A stretch of DNA of 64,000 nt from Shinisaurus crocodilurus (GCA_021292165.1 CM037885.1:7187042-7251041), one strand, 5' to 3'. Positions 51,464 through 61,951 are shown, counted from the stretch's first letter. The notes: generated from the letters alone by a model not told the origin. Numbers and translations: made by a program.

Positions 51464-51795
51464 GCTGCCCCGAAGGATCGGGGCACGCACAACTGTAACT
51501 TGCTGACGGTGCGTTACGAGCAGTCTCCGTTCGAGAGTCTCATATATAAACGGCACTTGCCAGGGGACGGGGGGGGAGCTGATCGTCGAACCGGTTTGAG
51601 ACGGTGGCGTAGATGTACGCTCTTTTTCAACGAGGGAATGTCTGCGGCGATTCGTTTTTGAAGAACGATGCCGGGGCTCAAGGCTGCTTGACGTCTAGCA
51701 TCGCCTGCATGTGCTGGGGTTATTCGGCGGTGTGGGAGGTGAACATAACTGTACGATTCATTGGAACGGGATACTGCCACGGCCATTAACTTATA
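51464..51795. other. CpG-rich segment of unknown origin
   Basis: About 330 bp are much richer in CpG than the surroundings, with no relative elsewhere in the window. It includes CATATATAAACGGC (TATA-like) at 51541-51554. The minus strand is open for about 90 codons without a recognisable domain. Phrases such as CGTACAGTTATGTTCACC on the minus strand faintly recall the terminal regions of DIRS-type retroelements, from memory only. Confidence 0.35.
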
Positions 51796-51818
51796 TGGCT
51801 TCTTAAAAACAAGGGTTA

Positions 51819-51889
51819 GGGCACAATCCTATCCTGTTTAGACAGGGGGGGGGGAAAGGCCTACAACTCCCAGCATGCCCCAGCCAGCA
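51819..51889. mobile_element. Family B MITE, left half
   Basis: GGGCACAATCCTATCCTGTTTAGACAGG, then GGCCTACAACTCCCAGCATGCC. The right half is missing. Confidence 0.72.
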
Positions 51890-51948
51890 TGGGATGGCAC
51901 GCTTATGTAATTTGGGATTCTGCAGGGAGAAGAGCGTCAATATGCATT

Positions 51949-52084
51949 TGCAATCCTATGCATGTTTGGACAGGGGGAAAAAGGCCTACAACTCCCAGCA
52001 TGCCCCAGCCAGCTATGCTGGCTGGGGTATGCTGGGAGTTGTAGGCCTTTTTTCCCTGTCCAAACGTGCATAGGATTGCGCCCT
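51949..52084. mobile_element. Family B foldback MITE, complete
   Basis: TGCAATCCTATGCATGTTTGGACAGG and its inverse ending GGATTGCGCCC enclose CTACAACTCCCAGCATGC on each side of a GCTATGC loop. The core is base-for-base that of family A. Confidence 0.85.
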
Positions 52085-53156
52085 AGACGAGTTTAATGGA
52101 AGATGGCTGCGGGGAACCTCCACGGTCAGGGGGAGTCTATCTCAGAGTTCCAGATTCTGGGGTAGGAGGGGAGGCCATGCTCTGCTTGTAAGAGAGGCAT
52201 CTGGCACGTTTGGAAAAAGAACGCTGAACCGGGCAGGCGTTGTTGCTGGTGCTGGTGCTGGTGCTGGTGCTGGAGGTGACTACTTGGCCTATATCGGTTA
52301 CTTCTTCTTCTGGAGCTGCCTCCTCTCTCCTGGCCAGGCTGCCTTTCTCCTGTCGGCCTAGACAGATGTTGTCTCTTTCTGTGGCAGCGACAGTTGTGAA
52401 TGTGAGGCTCCTGACTGCTCACTCTCTCCTCAGGAAATGACACATCTTTGCAAGCATTTCCCACACCCCAGCTGGGTGGATCTCTTTCTCTCCTCCCTCC
52501 CCCCCTTGCCCCAGGCATGCTCCCTGACCGTTCGCCTCCACCACCACCCACTGGTCTGGGGGAGTTCCCTGTTCAGTGTCCGGCAGGCACCCCAAGTTTG
52601 GCAGCAGAAGCGAGCCGCAGTCTACCCACAGCTCTTTGAGGGGCTACAGAGTCTAGTGGTTAGAGCAGAGGCAACAACGGGACCAGACCAGACGGTGGGA
52701 GACACAAATCCCATCTGTACTTTTGGGAGAGGAACCGGATCTGCCGGATCAGAACGGAGGAGGCCCCCTGACAAAGGGACACAGGATTCTCTACCATCCT
52801 GTTTAGGTCCAGGGGGTCCCCAACCCTTTTGGGCCGGCGTGCACGGAGAGTGTTGTGTGGGCGCACTCTCACAAAATGGCTGCTATGGGGGAGGACACTC
52901 GCCCACCGACAAAGCGGCTGCCGTGGTGGGCATGGCCAGACACAACGCACCCATTTCCCAAAGGCAAACTGGTGGTGAGGCTAAAAGGGGAAGTAACGTG
53001 TCCAAGAACCTAAGTCCAAGGGGCAGAGGTGGGGTCTGAGCCCCAGATGCACATATTTTAAAATGCTTTTTCTTTTTTTCTTTTTAAAGGCAGTGGGGCC
53101 TGGAAGCCCTCATGGGAAGTGTCCGTGGGCACCACCACGATGGCAACCTCAGCTTT

Positions 53157-53159
<3 letters not shown>
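52085..53159. other. Intergenic segment, nothing recognised
   Basis: A short (GGTGCT)n tract lies at 52244-52270. Overlapping open frames at 52430-53040 show no family resemblance. Confidence 0.4.

Positions 53160-53192
<33 letters not shown>
53160..53192. repeat. (GT)n microsatellite
   Basis: About 16 uninterrupted GT units. Confidence 0.85.
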
Positions 53193-53194
<2 letters not shown>

Positions 53195-53929
53195 TGAATC
53201 CTTGCAAAGGATTCTGGGAAATGCTGAAGGGTGTCTACTCAACCGAGGCCGCACACACACCCAACACTCTCCTCCGGCTGCAAGCCTCAGGGAGCCACGG
53301 GCAAGCCGTCTGTGTCTGTCCGAGGGAAGCTTGTCCACCGTTATGGCTATTCCCATTGAGGGGGAAACACCACCATCCCCGACAAACTTCTAAGGAATTT
53401 CCCCCAGAACACTGTTTGGAAACGGCGGAGTTCGAGCCAGGAGAGCCGGGGCGAGAATGAGTCGCCCCAAGTGCCGTGTTTCCAAGGCCAGCCTGCTGGG
53501 CTGACAGGCTCCGAGCAGTTGCGTGCCGGCCGGCCCTACGACATGCTCCTCTTCTGCCACCGTCTCCTCCCGCAAGGGCCTGTGTGTTTTGCAGTGGCTG
53601 TTTTTGCTGACCCATCTTGAAGGCATTTCCTGCTCACACCAGCGATGAGGGGGTGAAAGTTGGAGAAGTTCAAAGCCGTCTGGAAACCACAATTCAACTT
53701 TCCCAGGCCGAGCTGTGGATGATGCACACACCCCCGTACACGGGAGAGTACTCACAGCTGAGCCCCCCCCCCCCCGAGGAAGCCCAGTCATAGGGGTCGG
53801 AAAATCGACACCGTCCTCTGTCTGGTCTGGTTACCCCAAGCAGAGCAAGGATGCCCTCCCCCAAATTTTGAAGGGCCAAAAGGGTTTGAAAAACCACAAA
53901 GAGATCGTATAGCCCTGGAGTCCTACCAG
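53193..53929. other. Intergenic segment, nothing recognised
   Basis: G/C-rich with several chance open frames. No exon is supported. Confidence 0.4.
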
Positions 53930-54135
53930 GAGTGATTCGTGTCCAGAATCACGAGGGCCAGAAAGACACTGGTTCAAATCCCTGTTATGATGCAAAGCTT
54001 ACTGGGTGACCTTGGGCTCTGTCATGGTTGCTCATCCTCTTCTACTTCACAGGGTTGTCATGAGGGTTCGAGGAAGATGTGTGGGGAAGAATTACGTACG
54101 CTGCCGATTGATTGAAATGTAATGAAGTAAAATAG
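53930..54135 (+). repeat. MIR-like or old Sauria tRNA SINE
   Basis: GGTTCAAATCCCTGTTATGA, CTTACTGGGTGACCTTGGGC and TTCACAGGGTTGTCATGAGG are in the order of tRNA-core SINEs. Confidence 0.55.
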
Positions 54136-54218
54136 CACCCAGAGGTACAGGTACCCCACTCCCCTTCTAAGGCCGTGGACCAGTGGTGCAGCTGGGTACT
54201 TTTAGACCCCAGACTTAA

Positions 54219-54428
54219 ATTTATTTATTTATTTATTATATTTATACCCCGCCTTTTTTCCTGCAAGGAACCCAAGGCGGCTTACAGAATCCTCCTCCTC
54301 CTCTCCATTTTATCCTCACAACAGCCCTGTGAGGTAGGTTAGGCTGAGAGTCAGTGACTGGCCCAAAGTCACCCAGTGAGTTTCATGGTCGAGCGGGGAC
54401 TAGAACCCAGAGCTCCTGAGTCACAGTC
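54219..54428 (-). repeat. Sauria-type tRNA SINE (antisense)
   Basis: TTTATTATATTTATACCCCGCC, CAAGGCGGCTTAC, four CCT units, CCTCACAACAGCCCTGTGAGG, CAAAGTCACCCAGTGAG and ACTAGAACCC in order. The tRNA head is cut short. Confidence 0.85.
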
Positions 54429-54869
54429 CATATGTATTACTTCAGTTGTGAAGCACACAAGTAACAGGCCTCTCTTCCCCAACCCCAAATGCTGTTCCGT
54501 GCTTTGCAACTGCTTCGACTTTCCTGATATGTTAGAACAACAACAGAACTCTTTGCCAACCCTGGTTTAAAACAATAAAAACATCTGAGCATATGCCGTT
54601 TTGCATTTTCAGCTCACTTCAATCATAGCACCATCATGACTCCTGGAATGAAACGGCATTTGCTTCTGCTGCCCCAATGCCCTCTTTACCTGCCGTTCTC
54701 TGTGTGGTCATTTGGGGAGGTGGGAATTTGGCCCCAAGGTCCGGCCCTAGCTGCACTTCTGCTGTGGACAAAACCCAGGAGTACTGATTTCCACAACAAA
54801 TGCACTAGGCCACAACTCAACTTTTCTTCCAGAGATGGGAACAGACCCGAGGAGACCTTCTTTACTATA

Positions 54870-55127
54870 CAGTAATACCTTGGATTGAGAGCATAATTCG
54901 TTCCGGAACCGTGCTTGTAATCCAAAACACTCTTATATCAAAGCGAGTCTCTGGTGGGCGTGAGCGGGGCCGATTTCGGCCCGCTACACCCACTTGAGGC
55001 GAGCGGTTACATCCCTACCTTGTCTTGCAAGATGTCCCTTGTTTATCAAGTCAAAATTTATTTTAAAAATTTGCTTGTCTTGCAAAACGCTCTCAGACCA
55101 AGTTACTTGCAGCCCAAGGTATTACTG
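54870..55127. mobile_element. Tigger/pogo-like MITE
   Basis: CAGTAATACCTTGGATTG and CCCAAGGTATTACTG are inverted ends flanked by TA on each side. Inner sub-ends GAGAGCATAATTCGTTCCGG and TGCTTGTAATCC recur at 3575-3823. There is no transposase. Confidence 0.8.
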
Positions 55128-55129
55128 TA

Positions 55130-55216
55130 TTTTTTAATTCTATTTTTTAGCCCACCTTTTCTCCAAGGTGGTGTTCATGGCTCTCCCTTCCATTTGATCT
55201 TCACAACAACCCTGTA
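55130..55216 (-). repeat. SINE body fragment (antisense)
   Basis: TTTTAGCCCACCTTTTCTCC and GATCTTCACAACAACCCTGT are the 3' region of a Sauria/tRNA SINE, abutting the LINE that follows. Confidence 0.55.
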
Positions 55217-56259
55217 ATGTTGAAAATTGGATGCCCCAATAAATTTGTGAATATCTTGCGACTTCTCCATGACAACATGACGGCAACGGTTTTGGACAAC
55301 AACGGCTCTCATGGTGCTCCATTTAAAGTGGGATCAGGTGTTAAACAGGGATGTGTTATCGCCCCAACATTATTTGCCATTTTCATCGCCATGGTTTTAC
55401 ATCTTTGTCAAGGGGAAACTTCCCACTGGTGTGGGAATTATATATCGAACAGATGGAAAGCTTTTTAATCTCAGCAGGCTGAAAGCAAAAAGTAAGGTAA
55501 TTACAACCTCCGTTGTGGAACTTCAGTATGCTGATGATAATGTGGTCTCCGCACATTCAGAGGATGATCTCCAACTATCCTAAATGCCTTTGCAGAAGCA
55601 TACGAAAACTTGGTCTCTCACTTAACATCAAAAAAACCAAAGTGCTTCATCAGCAAGTGCAAGCCAATCCTTTGGTGATGCCATCTATCCAGCTTGGCGG
55701 GACAATACTGGAAAATGTCGATCATTTTCTCTATCTTGGCAGCTATCTTTCTGTTACAGCTAACATCGACAGTGAAATCCAGCATCGTCTGAGCTCCGCA
55801 AGTGCCGCATTTTCTCGAATGAAACATAGAGTGTTCGAGGATCGGGATATTTGTAAGAAGACCAAAACACTGGTTTATGAAGCCATTGTATTACCAACTT
55901 TATTGTATGCCTGCGAAACATGGACTATCTATAAACGTCACTTCCACCTCCTTGAAAGGTTCATCAACATTGCCTCCGGAAAAATCCTGCAAATTACTTG
56001 GGAAGATAGGCGAACAAATGTCAGTGTACTGGAAGAAGCAAAGACTACTAGCATTGAAAAAATGATCCTTCAACGCCAACTTCAGTGGACCGGTCATGTT
56101 GTTCGAATGCCTGACTGCCGTCTCCCAAAGCAGTTACTTTACTCCCAACTCAAGGATGGAAAGCGGAATATCGGTGGTCAATATAAGAGGTTTAAAGATG
56201 TTCATAAGGCTAATCTAAAAAAATGCAATATAAACAATCGAAAACTGGGAATTAAATGA
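55217..56259 (+). pseudogene. RTE-like LINE reverse transcriptase, 3' half, frameshifted
   Basis: Three successive frames carry one reverse transcriptase: KFVNILRLLHDNMTATVLDN and GVKQGCVIAPTLFAIFIAMV (palm), then LQYADDNVV with catalytic YADD at 55527-55538, then GLSLNIKKTKVLHQ, VDHFLYLGSYLS, LPTLLYACETWTIY and LQWTGHVVRMPDCRLPKQLL. Frame changes fall near 55400 and 55575. The C-terminal W.GHV.RMPD.RLPK block is typical of RTE-like elements; clade assignment is from memory. The N-terminal half and endonuclease are missing, and no host gene is implied. Confidence 0.82.
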
Positions 56260-56649
56260 ACCCTTTAGAAGGGAACAATTTCTATAAACGGCAAATGGCA
56301 CTAAAACATACACATTCTTAGACCGGGAATTTTAAAGCTGGCACTACTAGGCAAGCTTCATCCTGTGAACTTTGCGGCTGAGTGGGGATTTGAACCCTTT
56401 ATTTGAACAATTTGTAAACAGCAACACTAAAACGATAAAATCCACCGTTTTAAGATGGCCGCATCTTCCAGGAGGAAAGACACAGCCCTCGGTTAATTAT
56501 CTGGAAAATATTTATGTTTTAAGTTGCGTACTCCTCCCTAAAAAAAAACACGTGAGGGTGCTACTGATGCTGTGGCGGAAGAGACAGGCCACGGGGTGGG
56601 CAATTCCTCGCAACGCTCTTCTCCCTCCGCTGTCCATCCTCTATACCAG
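56260..56649. other. Intergenic segment, nothing recognised
   Basis: AT-rich sequence after the LINE; no features seen. Confidence 0.35.
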
Positions 56650-56766
56650 CCTTCCCTACCCTGGGCCCCCAAGTTATGTTGGACTACAACTCCTAGCATC
56701 CCCCAGCCAGTATGCTGGAAGTCGTAGTCCAACACATCTGGAGGACCCCAGGCTGGGGAAGCCTGC
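56650..56766. mobile_element. Family C foldback MITE
   Basis: CCAGCCTTCCCTACCCTGGG and CCCAGGCTGGGGAAGCC are ends; TTGGACTACAACTCCTAGCATCC and GGAAGTCGTAGTCCAAC are the arms. Confidence 0.75.
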
Positions 56767-57812
56767 TTTATTCCCATCAGGGAACAAGAAGCAGGTAGAG
56801 GGAGGGAACACCGGAATAGGTTTGCACCACCCCCAAACGACAGATCCACACCGGGAGGCCGTCCCCTACGAGGCGCCCTTGTGTTGCGTTTGGCCCAGCG
56901 CTCTGCCTGTGTTTTTTTGGGGTGGGGCTTGAGTTGAGTGTGCTCCCCCATGCTAATTTTGGGAAGGCTTCACTCCTGACAAAATGCTGCCCTGGAGACT
57001 TTCCTCCTCCCTACCGAAGGCATGCCAATTCATCCTCTGGAGGTGAGGAATCTGGCTACGGGGGTTTCCTGGAGTAACCGAGCGAGCACGTCTCTCTCTT
57101 CCCCCCTAGCACGCCTGCTGAACCGGGGAAAGGAGCCCTGGCGAATGGGTTCCCAGTTTCCTCGAGGCCTTGCAACATCCTCCCTGAACACGTATGAGCC
57201 CAGGAGGGGGGGGGGGGACACGACTTCTTTTCGGAGTCACGCTCCCCAAGGCGCCACCACCCAAGAAGCCGGAGGAGAGCCGGGTCAGGGAACGGGTTTC
57301 TGGCTGTGCTCCAGGGAGCTGTCAAGGGGGGAAAAAATGGGAACACAAGAAGCTAGAATCCAGGCCCGCAAGCATGATACATCATCCACCCCAGCCCTAG
57401 GAGGAGAATCCCCCCCCCCTCCAAGCCAGGGTCAGGCACGGCGATGGGGGCCACCGGGGAAGCTGGAGGGGCGGCTGTCAGCGAATGGACCAAAATGCAA
57501 TGAGGTCACTGGGAAGAAATTTGGCCGCGCTCACACAGAACGTTGTTGGGGGGGGGGGGGGGGAAGACTGTACGTATATGGAATCAGACGAAAGTTAAGA
57601 TGGGGCGGGGGAAGGGGGGAGGCTGGGATCCAAGACTCCGGGGGGGACGACCGTCAAAGGGGCAATCCGTGGATGTCAGGAGGGCAGGCGGGGAGGGACG
57701 CCGGACTTCCTGTGCTTTTGCAATGCCCGAATTGTGGAGGAGACGAAGAGGGCCCTGGATGAAACCGCACAACCCCTCGGCCTGCTGACCCCCACCACGT
57801 TCGGGGTCAGCG
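56767..57812. other. G-rich intergenic segment
   Basis: Includes a 16-base G run at 57548-57563 and several shorter runs. The long plus-strand open frame at 57022-57762 is low-complexity Gly/Arg with no domain. Confidence 0.4.
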
Positions 57813-57976
57813 CAGGGCCGGTGCTACCATTAGGCCAACTAGGCAGCTGCCTAGGGCGCAGGGCTAAAGGGGGCGCCAGAAACGCCTTGAAAAAAAAATA
57901 CAGCGCTCAAGTGGGAAGGGGGGGCGCTAAATATCTGATCTTGCCTAGGGCACCAAACTGCCTTGCACCGGTCCTG
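57813..57976. mobile_element. Family D hAT-like MITE with 8-bp TSD
   Basis: Ends CAGGGCCGGTGC and GCACCGGTCCTG are flanked by GGTCAGCG (57805-57812 and 57977-57984). Length 164 bp, the same as the copy at 45068. Confidence 0.92.
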
Positions 57977-58317
57977 GGTCAGCGTTGTCATGAGGAACTG
58001 TTCGGGGGCAGACAGCATGCCACGGAAGACCAGTAGTAGCGTGGCCGCCTAGACGTCAAGGGGGAAAAGGAGGAAATGCATCGCCAGAAAGGAGGGCGCT
58101 GGTGGTCCGCGTAAGTTTTGCATGCGCTGATTCATACGTTCGGATGCGGATGCAAACGTAGAACGTAGAAATAATTGCTATAATTTTAAATAGACCCTGG
58201 GTACCTGCACAGGCTGCGGTCCAGAGGCTGCCTCAACCCGAGGCGCCTGCTCTTGCCCGTATCACGGTTCTTGACCTTTAAACCAGACGTGGACAGCAGG
58301 ACTATCTTCCAATAGAG
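57977..58317. other. Intergenic segment, nothing recognised
   Basis: CpG-bearing unique-looking DNA without an exon. Confidence 0.35.
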
Positions 58318-58452
58318 CAGCGTTCTCCAACCTTGGGCCCCCAGATGTTTTTGGCCTACAACTCCCAGCATGCCCCAGCCAGCGACGCTGGCTGGGGCAT
58401 GCTGGGAGTTGTAGGCCAAAAACATCTGGGGGCCCAAGGTTGGAGAACGCTG
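58318..58452. mobile_element. Family A foldback MITE with 8-bp TSD
   Basis: Ends CAGCGTTCTCCAACC and GGTTGGAGAACGCTG share a compensated change, T to C on one side and A to G on the other. TSD CAATAGAG at 58310-58317 and 58453-58460. Arms are near perfect. Confidence 0.93.
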
Positions 58453-59592
58453 CAATAGAGGACACCTTCAAACAGAGGAATGCCCTCTGTCAATTAGGCC
58501 ACCCTAAATACCAGTTGCTTGGGAAGCACTTTGAGAGAGTGCTGTCGTCTTCCTGTGCTGCTCGTGAGGCTTCCCAGGCATCCCGGTGCGCGGTGCGCGG
58601 TCGTGCAGTGTGCATTTTGGCGCACGGGCGCTCCTCATGACAGCCCTCCGCCCCCCCCCAAAAAAAAACCCAGGCAGCAGCGGTGTCGATCCATATCCAC
58701 AAACCTAGCAGTTTTCATCTCCACCAGGAGCAGGTCTTTCGTAAAAGCCCTGAATTGCCCCGCTCAAGAGCGGGGCCGCCCCAAAGCACTTTGCATGACG
58801 ACAGGGATAGTTCACGCCACTATACTGTATGTTGTTGCCGAGAACATTCATCGGTCCCGCCACCCTCAGCTACTGTGAGGATTGCAGCTTAAGCTCAGAG
58901 AGGAACAGGGAATCCCGACGGGGTGGCAGATGCCGTCAGCGTCCCCGCTAATGACATTTTTTTCTGACACACTGCGTCCCGGCCAGCCACCGCACCACTG
59001 CCTGTGTGGGAGGAGGATGCACGCTGCCTGCACTAGACGAACCCGTGGCCTTGGTCTGACCTAGCCGGGCTCGTGTGTCAGGCAGAAACCCAAGAGGTGA
59101 AGTTCTGATTCAGGAGGGCTCTTCTTCCTTTGGACATAGTGCACGGTTAGTGCTGGGCGATTGGTACCGCCGGAGTCAGGACTCCTGGGTCGCACTTCTG
59201 CAAGTGACCCTGGGGGGCCAGGACTCCTCCACCTTGGGGCGCAGACTCAGACCCCGGCGGGGTGTGTGTCTGTGTCTGGTGCTTCCTCATCGCAGGATGC
59301 GAGTAACCCCAAACAGCAGTGACTCAAGGAGGAGGACACTCATACCCCTGGTAGGGACTCTGTGTGTAAGTTCTGAGTGTTCACACACAGGCCCCGTCGG
59401 TGTGGGTCATCTTCCCTGGCAGCGGCACGGAAGGCAGGCTTGCTCAGCGAATTATTAACCCTCTGAGCCTCGTGAAGGATACAGCCTGCCAAGAACTTCC
59501 CAATCCAGACGGCTGGCACAGAAAGAACCGTCTGCAAAAGGGAGGCTTAAGCGGGCTTCATTGCTTGGGAGGGATTCACGGCTCTAAAAAGT
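58453..59592. other. Intergenic segment, nothing recognised
   Basis: About 58980-59075 contains a decayed CR1-type end (GAGGATGCACGCTGCCTGCACTAGACGAACCCGTGG...CTTGGTCTGACC). Otherwise unassigned. Confidence 0.4.
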
Positions 59593-59619
59593 CACACACA
59601 CACACACACACACACACAC
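59593..59619. repeat. (CA)n microsatellite
   Basis: About 13 CA units. Confidence 0.85.
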
Positions 59620-59750
59620 TGGAACTGATGCATCTTGTACAATACCAACTCTTTGTGAGGTTGCTACCTTTTGTTTACAAACGCTTCAGCACTGAGAGCA
59701 GAATGCCTCTGAGAACGTGCAGAGTTGAGCCAAGGATTAAAGAAGACTTT

Positions 59751-60030
59751 GACTGGGTTCAAACCACACGATAACCCACACTCAAGGGCCGCTGAGAATG
59801 GGTTGTCGTTAAACAGTGGGGCGATCGTGTTGTCTGAACCCAGCTGCGCTAACAAGCACCGGCTTGTTAACCATGAACAACCCATGAAGAGAACCCATGG
59901 TTTGTTGCTGAGTTATGGACTGTGGGTTGTTCACCATGGTTTGTTATCTCGACTGGGTTCGGGCAACACAATATAACTCACATTTCAACAACAACCCACA
60001 CTCAACACATACTCAACCCCCCCCCCCAAA
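59751..60030. mobile_element. Family F foldback element, copy 2
   Basis: GACTGGGTTCAAACCACACG, TCGTGTTGTCTGAACCCAGC, GAACCCATGGTTTGTTGCTG, TCGACTGGGTTCGGGCAACAC and CAACAACCCACACTC are the same modules as at 23941. The right end is disrupted by a C/A-rich run. Confidence 0.68.
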
Positions 60031-60278
60031 AAAACACAACACAACCCCCTAAGGGTAAACTGTGCAGCACATGAAAGAAATGCCCCATCACCTGTCTAAA
60101 CATTGTCCAGGTGTGCTGGGAAATCGAGCATCCTGCGTCTGCACCAAATGCCTTTCACTGTGCGCTCACACAGACTAGATGACAAATGCAACCACCACGG
60201 CCATTGGACACCCCCGTGAAGAGGGGCACGGAACATCAGCACACGCATGCACAATAACAGCAAGGACAGTTTGTCTGG

Positions 60279-60281
<3 letters not shown>

Positions 60282-60320
<39 letters not shown>
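60282..60320. repeat. (CA)n microsatellite
   Basis: About 19 CA units. Confidence 0.88.
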
Positions 60321-60322
<2 letters not shown>

Positions 60323-60507
60323 CCCAGCTTTCCACCCTCCATTTTCTGGCTTCTGGCCAAGAGGATAAAATTCTAGCTGGGCTAGTAAAAACCAAACTTT
60401 TTGACCGCTGTACCACATAAAATCTACTATAGGGCTGGTAAATGTGTTAGACGTACGTGGTGGGTTGCACCCGGGAGGTAGAAGGAGAAAGGCGGACTGC
60501 AAAGCAG

Positions 60508-60880
60508 AGGCGGTGTTAGGGGGTGGCCCATCAGGGTTTTAGACCCGGATCTCTGGGAGGCCCTCTGCCTCGCCCCCCTGCTGTCCGTGGGCACTTGCTG
60601 AAATAAAGGCACAGGGGCCCTGAGGATCTCTGTTGCATCTGATCCCCCTGGATTAGCCTTTATTTTGCCCACAGGTGCTTCACCTCCTGCTGCCCCCCCC
60701 CCCCTTGAATCTTTCTGCCTGAGTTTTTTTTTTCTCCTGAAATCAAATGCCCCTCTCTCCCCTGGCCACACATCCCTTTTTACAAATAGAGGTGTCCTTA
60801 GGAGCCAGGGCCCTTTAGAGCATATGTAAATTAGCACATGCAAGATCTTTTAGGTACCATCTGCAATATGTGGCCAATGG
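60508..60880 (+). repeat. Family G repeat, copy 3 (empty MITE site)
   Basis: GAGGCGGTGTTAGGGGGTGG, GATCTCTGGGAGGCCCTCTG, TGAAATAAAGGCACAGGGGCC, TTTTTACAAATAGAGGTGTCC, then CCCTTTAGAGCATATGTAAA. CTTTAGAG occurs once here (60813-60820), with no MITE. Confidence 0.75.
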
Positions 60881-61216
60881 TACTGGTCTACCTTACAAGG
60901 CTATTGTAAGGGGAACCAAAGTATTGCGAAGCATTTTGAACACTAAAAAAAAAGGAAAAAAAAAAGCAGTGTATAATAATTATTCTTTCTCGCCATAGAT
61001 TTGCCGGGATGGGGGGTGGGGGAGAGACCACTCTCCTATACAGTTGCCAACTTTTTAATCAGCCCCTGCTCCTATGCCTTTTGCTGCAGCTTGTCCTGCA
61101 GACATGAGCAGGTGACGAGGCTCCTCTGCGTGCTGTGTGAATTGCTTGACCTGTTTGATTTCTGCAGGTCAGGCTCCTGTTCAAGGGAACTGTGGAGAAA
61201 GCCAACCTAAGCCCCC
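60881..61216. repeat. Intergenic segment with SINE-like and unclassified repeat pieces
   Basis: CTACCTTACAAGGCTATTGTAAGG and CGAAGCATTTTGAAC echo the MIR-like end at 25260. About 61040-61200 (GTTGCCAACTTTTTAATCAGCCCCTGCTC) is the repeat also at 5520. Confidence 0.45.
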
Positions 61217-61507
61217 TGCCTGACACACACACACACACCAAGGAGGGGGGAAGGAGACCCAGGGGGGGGGGAGAGACAGCCAGTCTCCACAGATGCCAAA
61301 GGGGACAAACAACATCTGCATAGAATCACCCCAGGGGGGAAGGCAGGAAGCATCCCCAGGTTTGTCAATGCTCTCGCATATCAGCCCCATCTACATAAGA
61401 CTTGAATACCTCTCCAGAGCAGACACTTCGGCGCCCCTAAGGAATGGCCACTCAACACCATAGGATGGGACCATTAAGCAAGTGGCTTCAAAGGGACCCC
61501 ATCCCAC

Positions 61508-61526
61508 GGGGGGGGGGGGGGGGGGG
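61508..61526. repeat. 19-base G run
   Basis: The longest G homopolymer in the window; it lies about 90 bases upstream of the TATA-like sequence. Confidence 0.85.
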
Positions 61527-61740
61527 AGGGCATCACCCCACCTGACCCAAAAGGCCGCCCCTCAGGGAGGGTGTCAACCCACCTGATCACGGAGGGAGGA
61601 GCTACCTGAAACACCAAGGTATAAAACACCCTGCGCAAGGGAACCTGAGCTGCAATCTTGCCATGCCTGGGGTAAGGGAACGAAGGATCGGCAACCCCGG
61701 GTAGCAGCACCCGGCGCGCTCCAGCTAGCTGGAATCACTG

Positions 61741-61951
61741 GCCGCTTGGGTTGACCGGACCCCCGGGAAACCAAGCTGAAATCACTCACAAGCCGCTTGG
61801 GTAGACCGGGCCTCCGCCGGGAACCCAGCTAGCCGCTTGGGTAGACCGGACCTCCGCCGGGAACCCAGCTAGCCGCTTGGGTAGACCGGGCCTCCGCCAG
61901 GAACCCAGCTAGCTGCGTGCGGTTGACTGGGCCTCTGCCGGGACCCGAGCT
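61741..61951. repeat. 40-bp minisatellite, about five units
   Basis: Units start at 61741, 61792, 61832, 61872 and 61912 with GCCGCTTGGGTAGACCGG, and include CCTCCGCCGGGAACCCAGCT. The three central units are nearly identical; the outer two are diverged. Confidence 0.9.

Noticed and set aside
51514..51786. Minus-strand 90-codon frame in the CpG-rich block as a protein gene
   Set aside because: No recognisable motif; length is compatible with chance in CpG-rich DNA. The block itself is reported as unexplained.
55217..56259. A 248-codon frame as a host gene
   Set aside because: It is the 3' half of an RTE-like reverse transcriptase with two frameshifts.
57022..57762. 246-codon plus-strand frame
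   Set aside because: Low-complexity Gly/Arg/Pro reading of G-rich DNA; no domain and no splice or promoter context.
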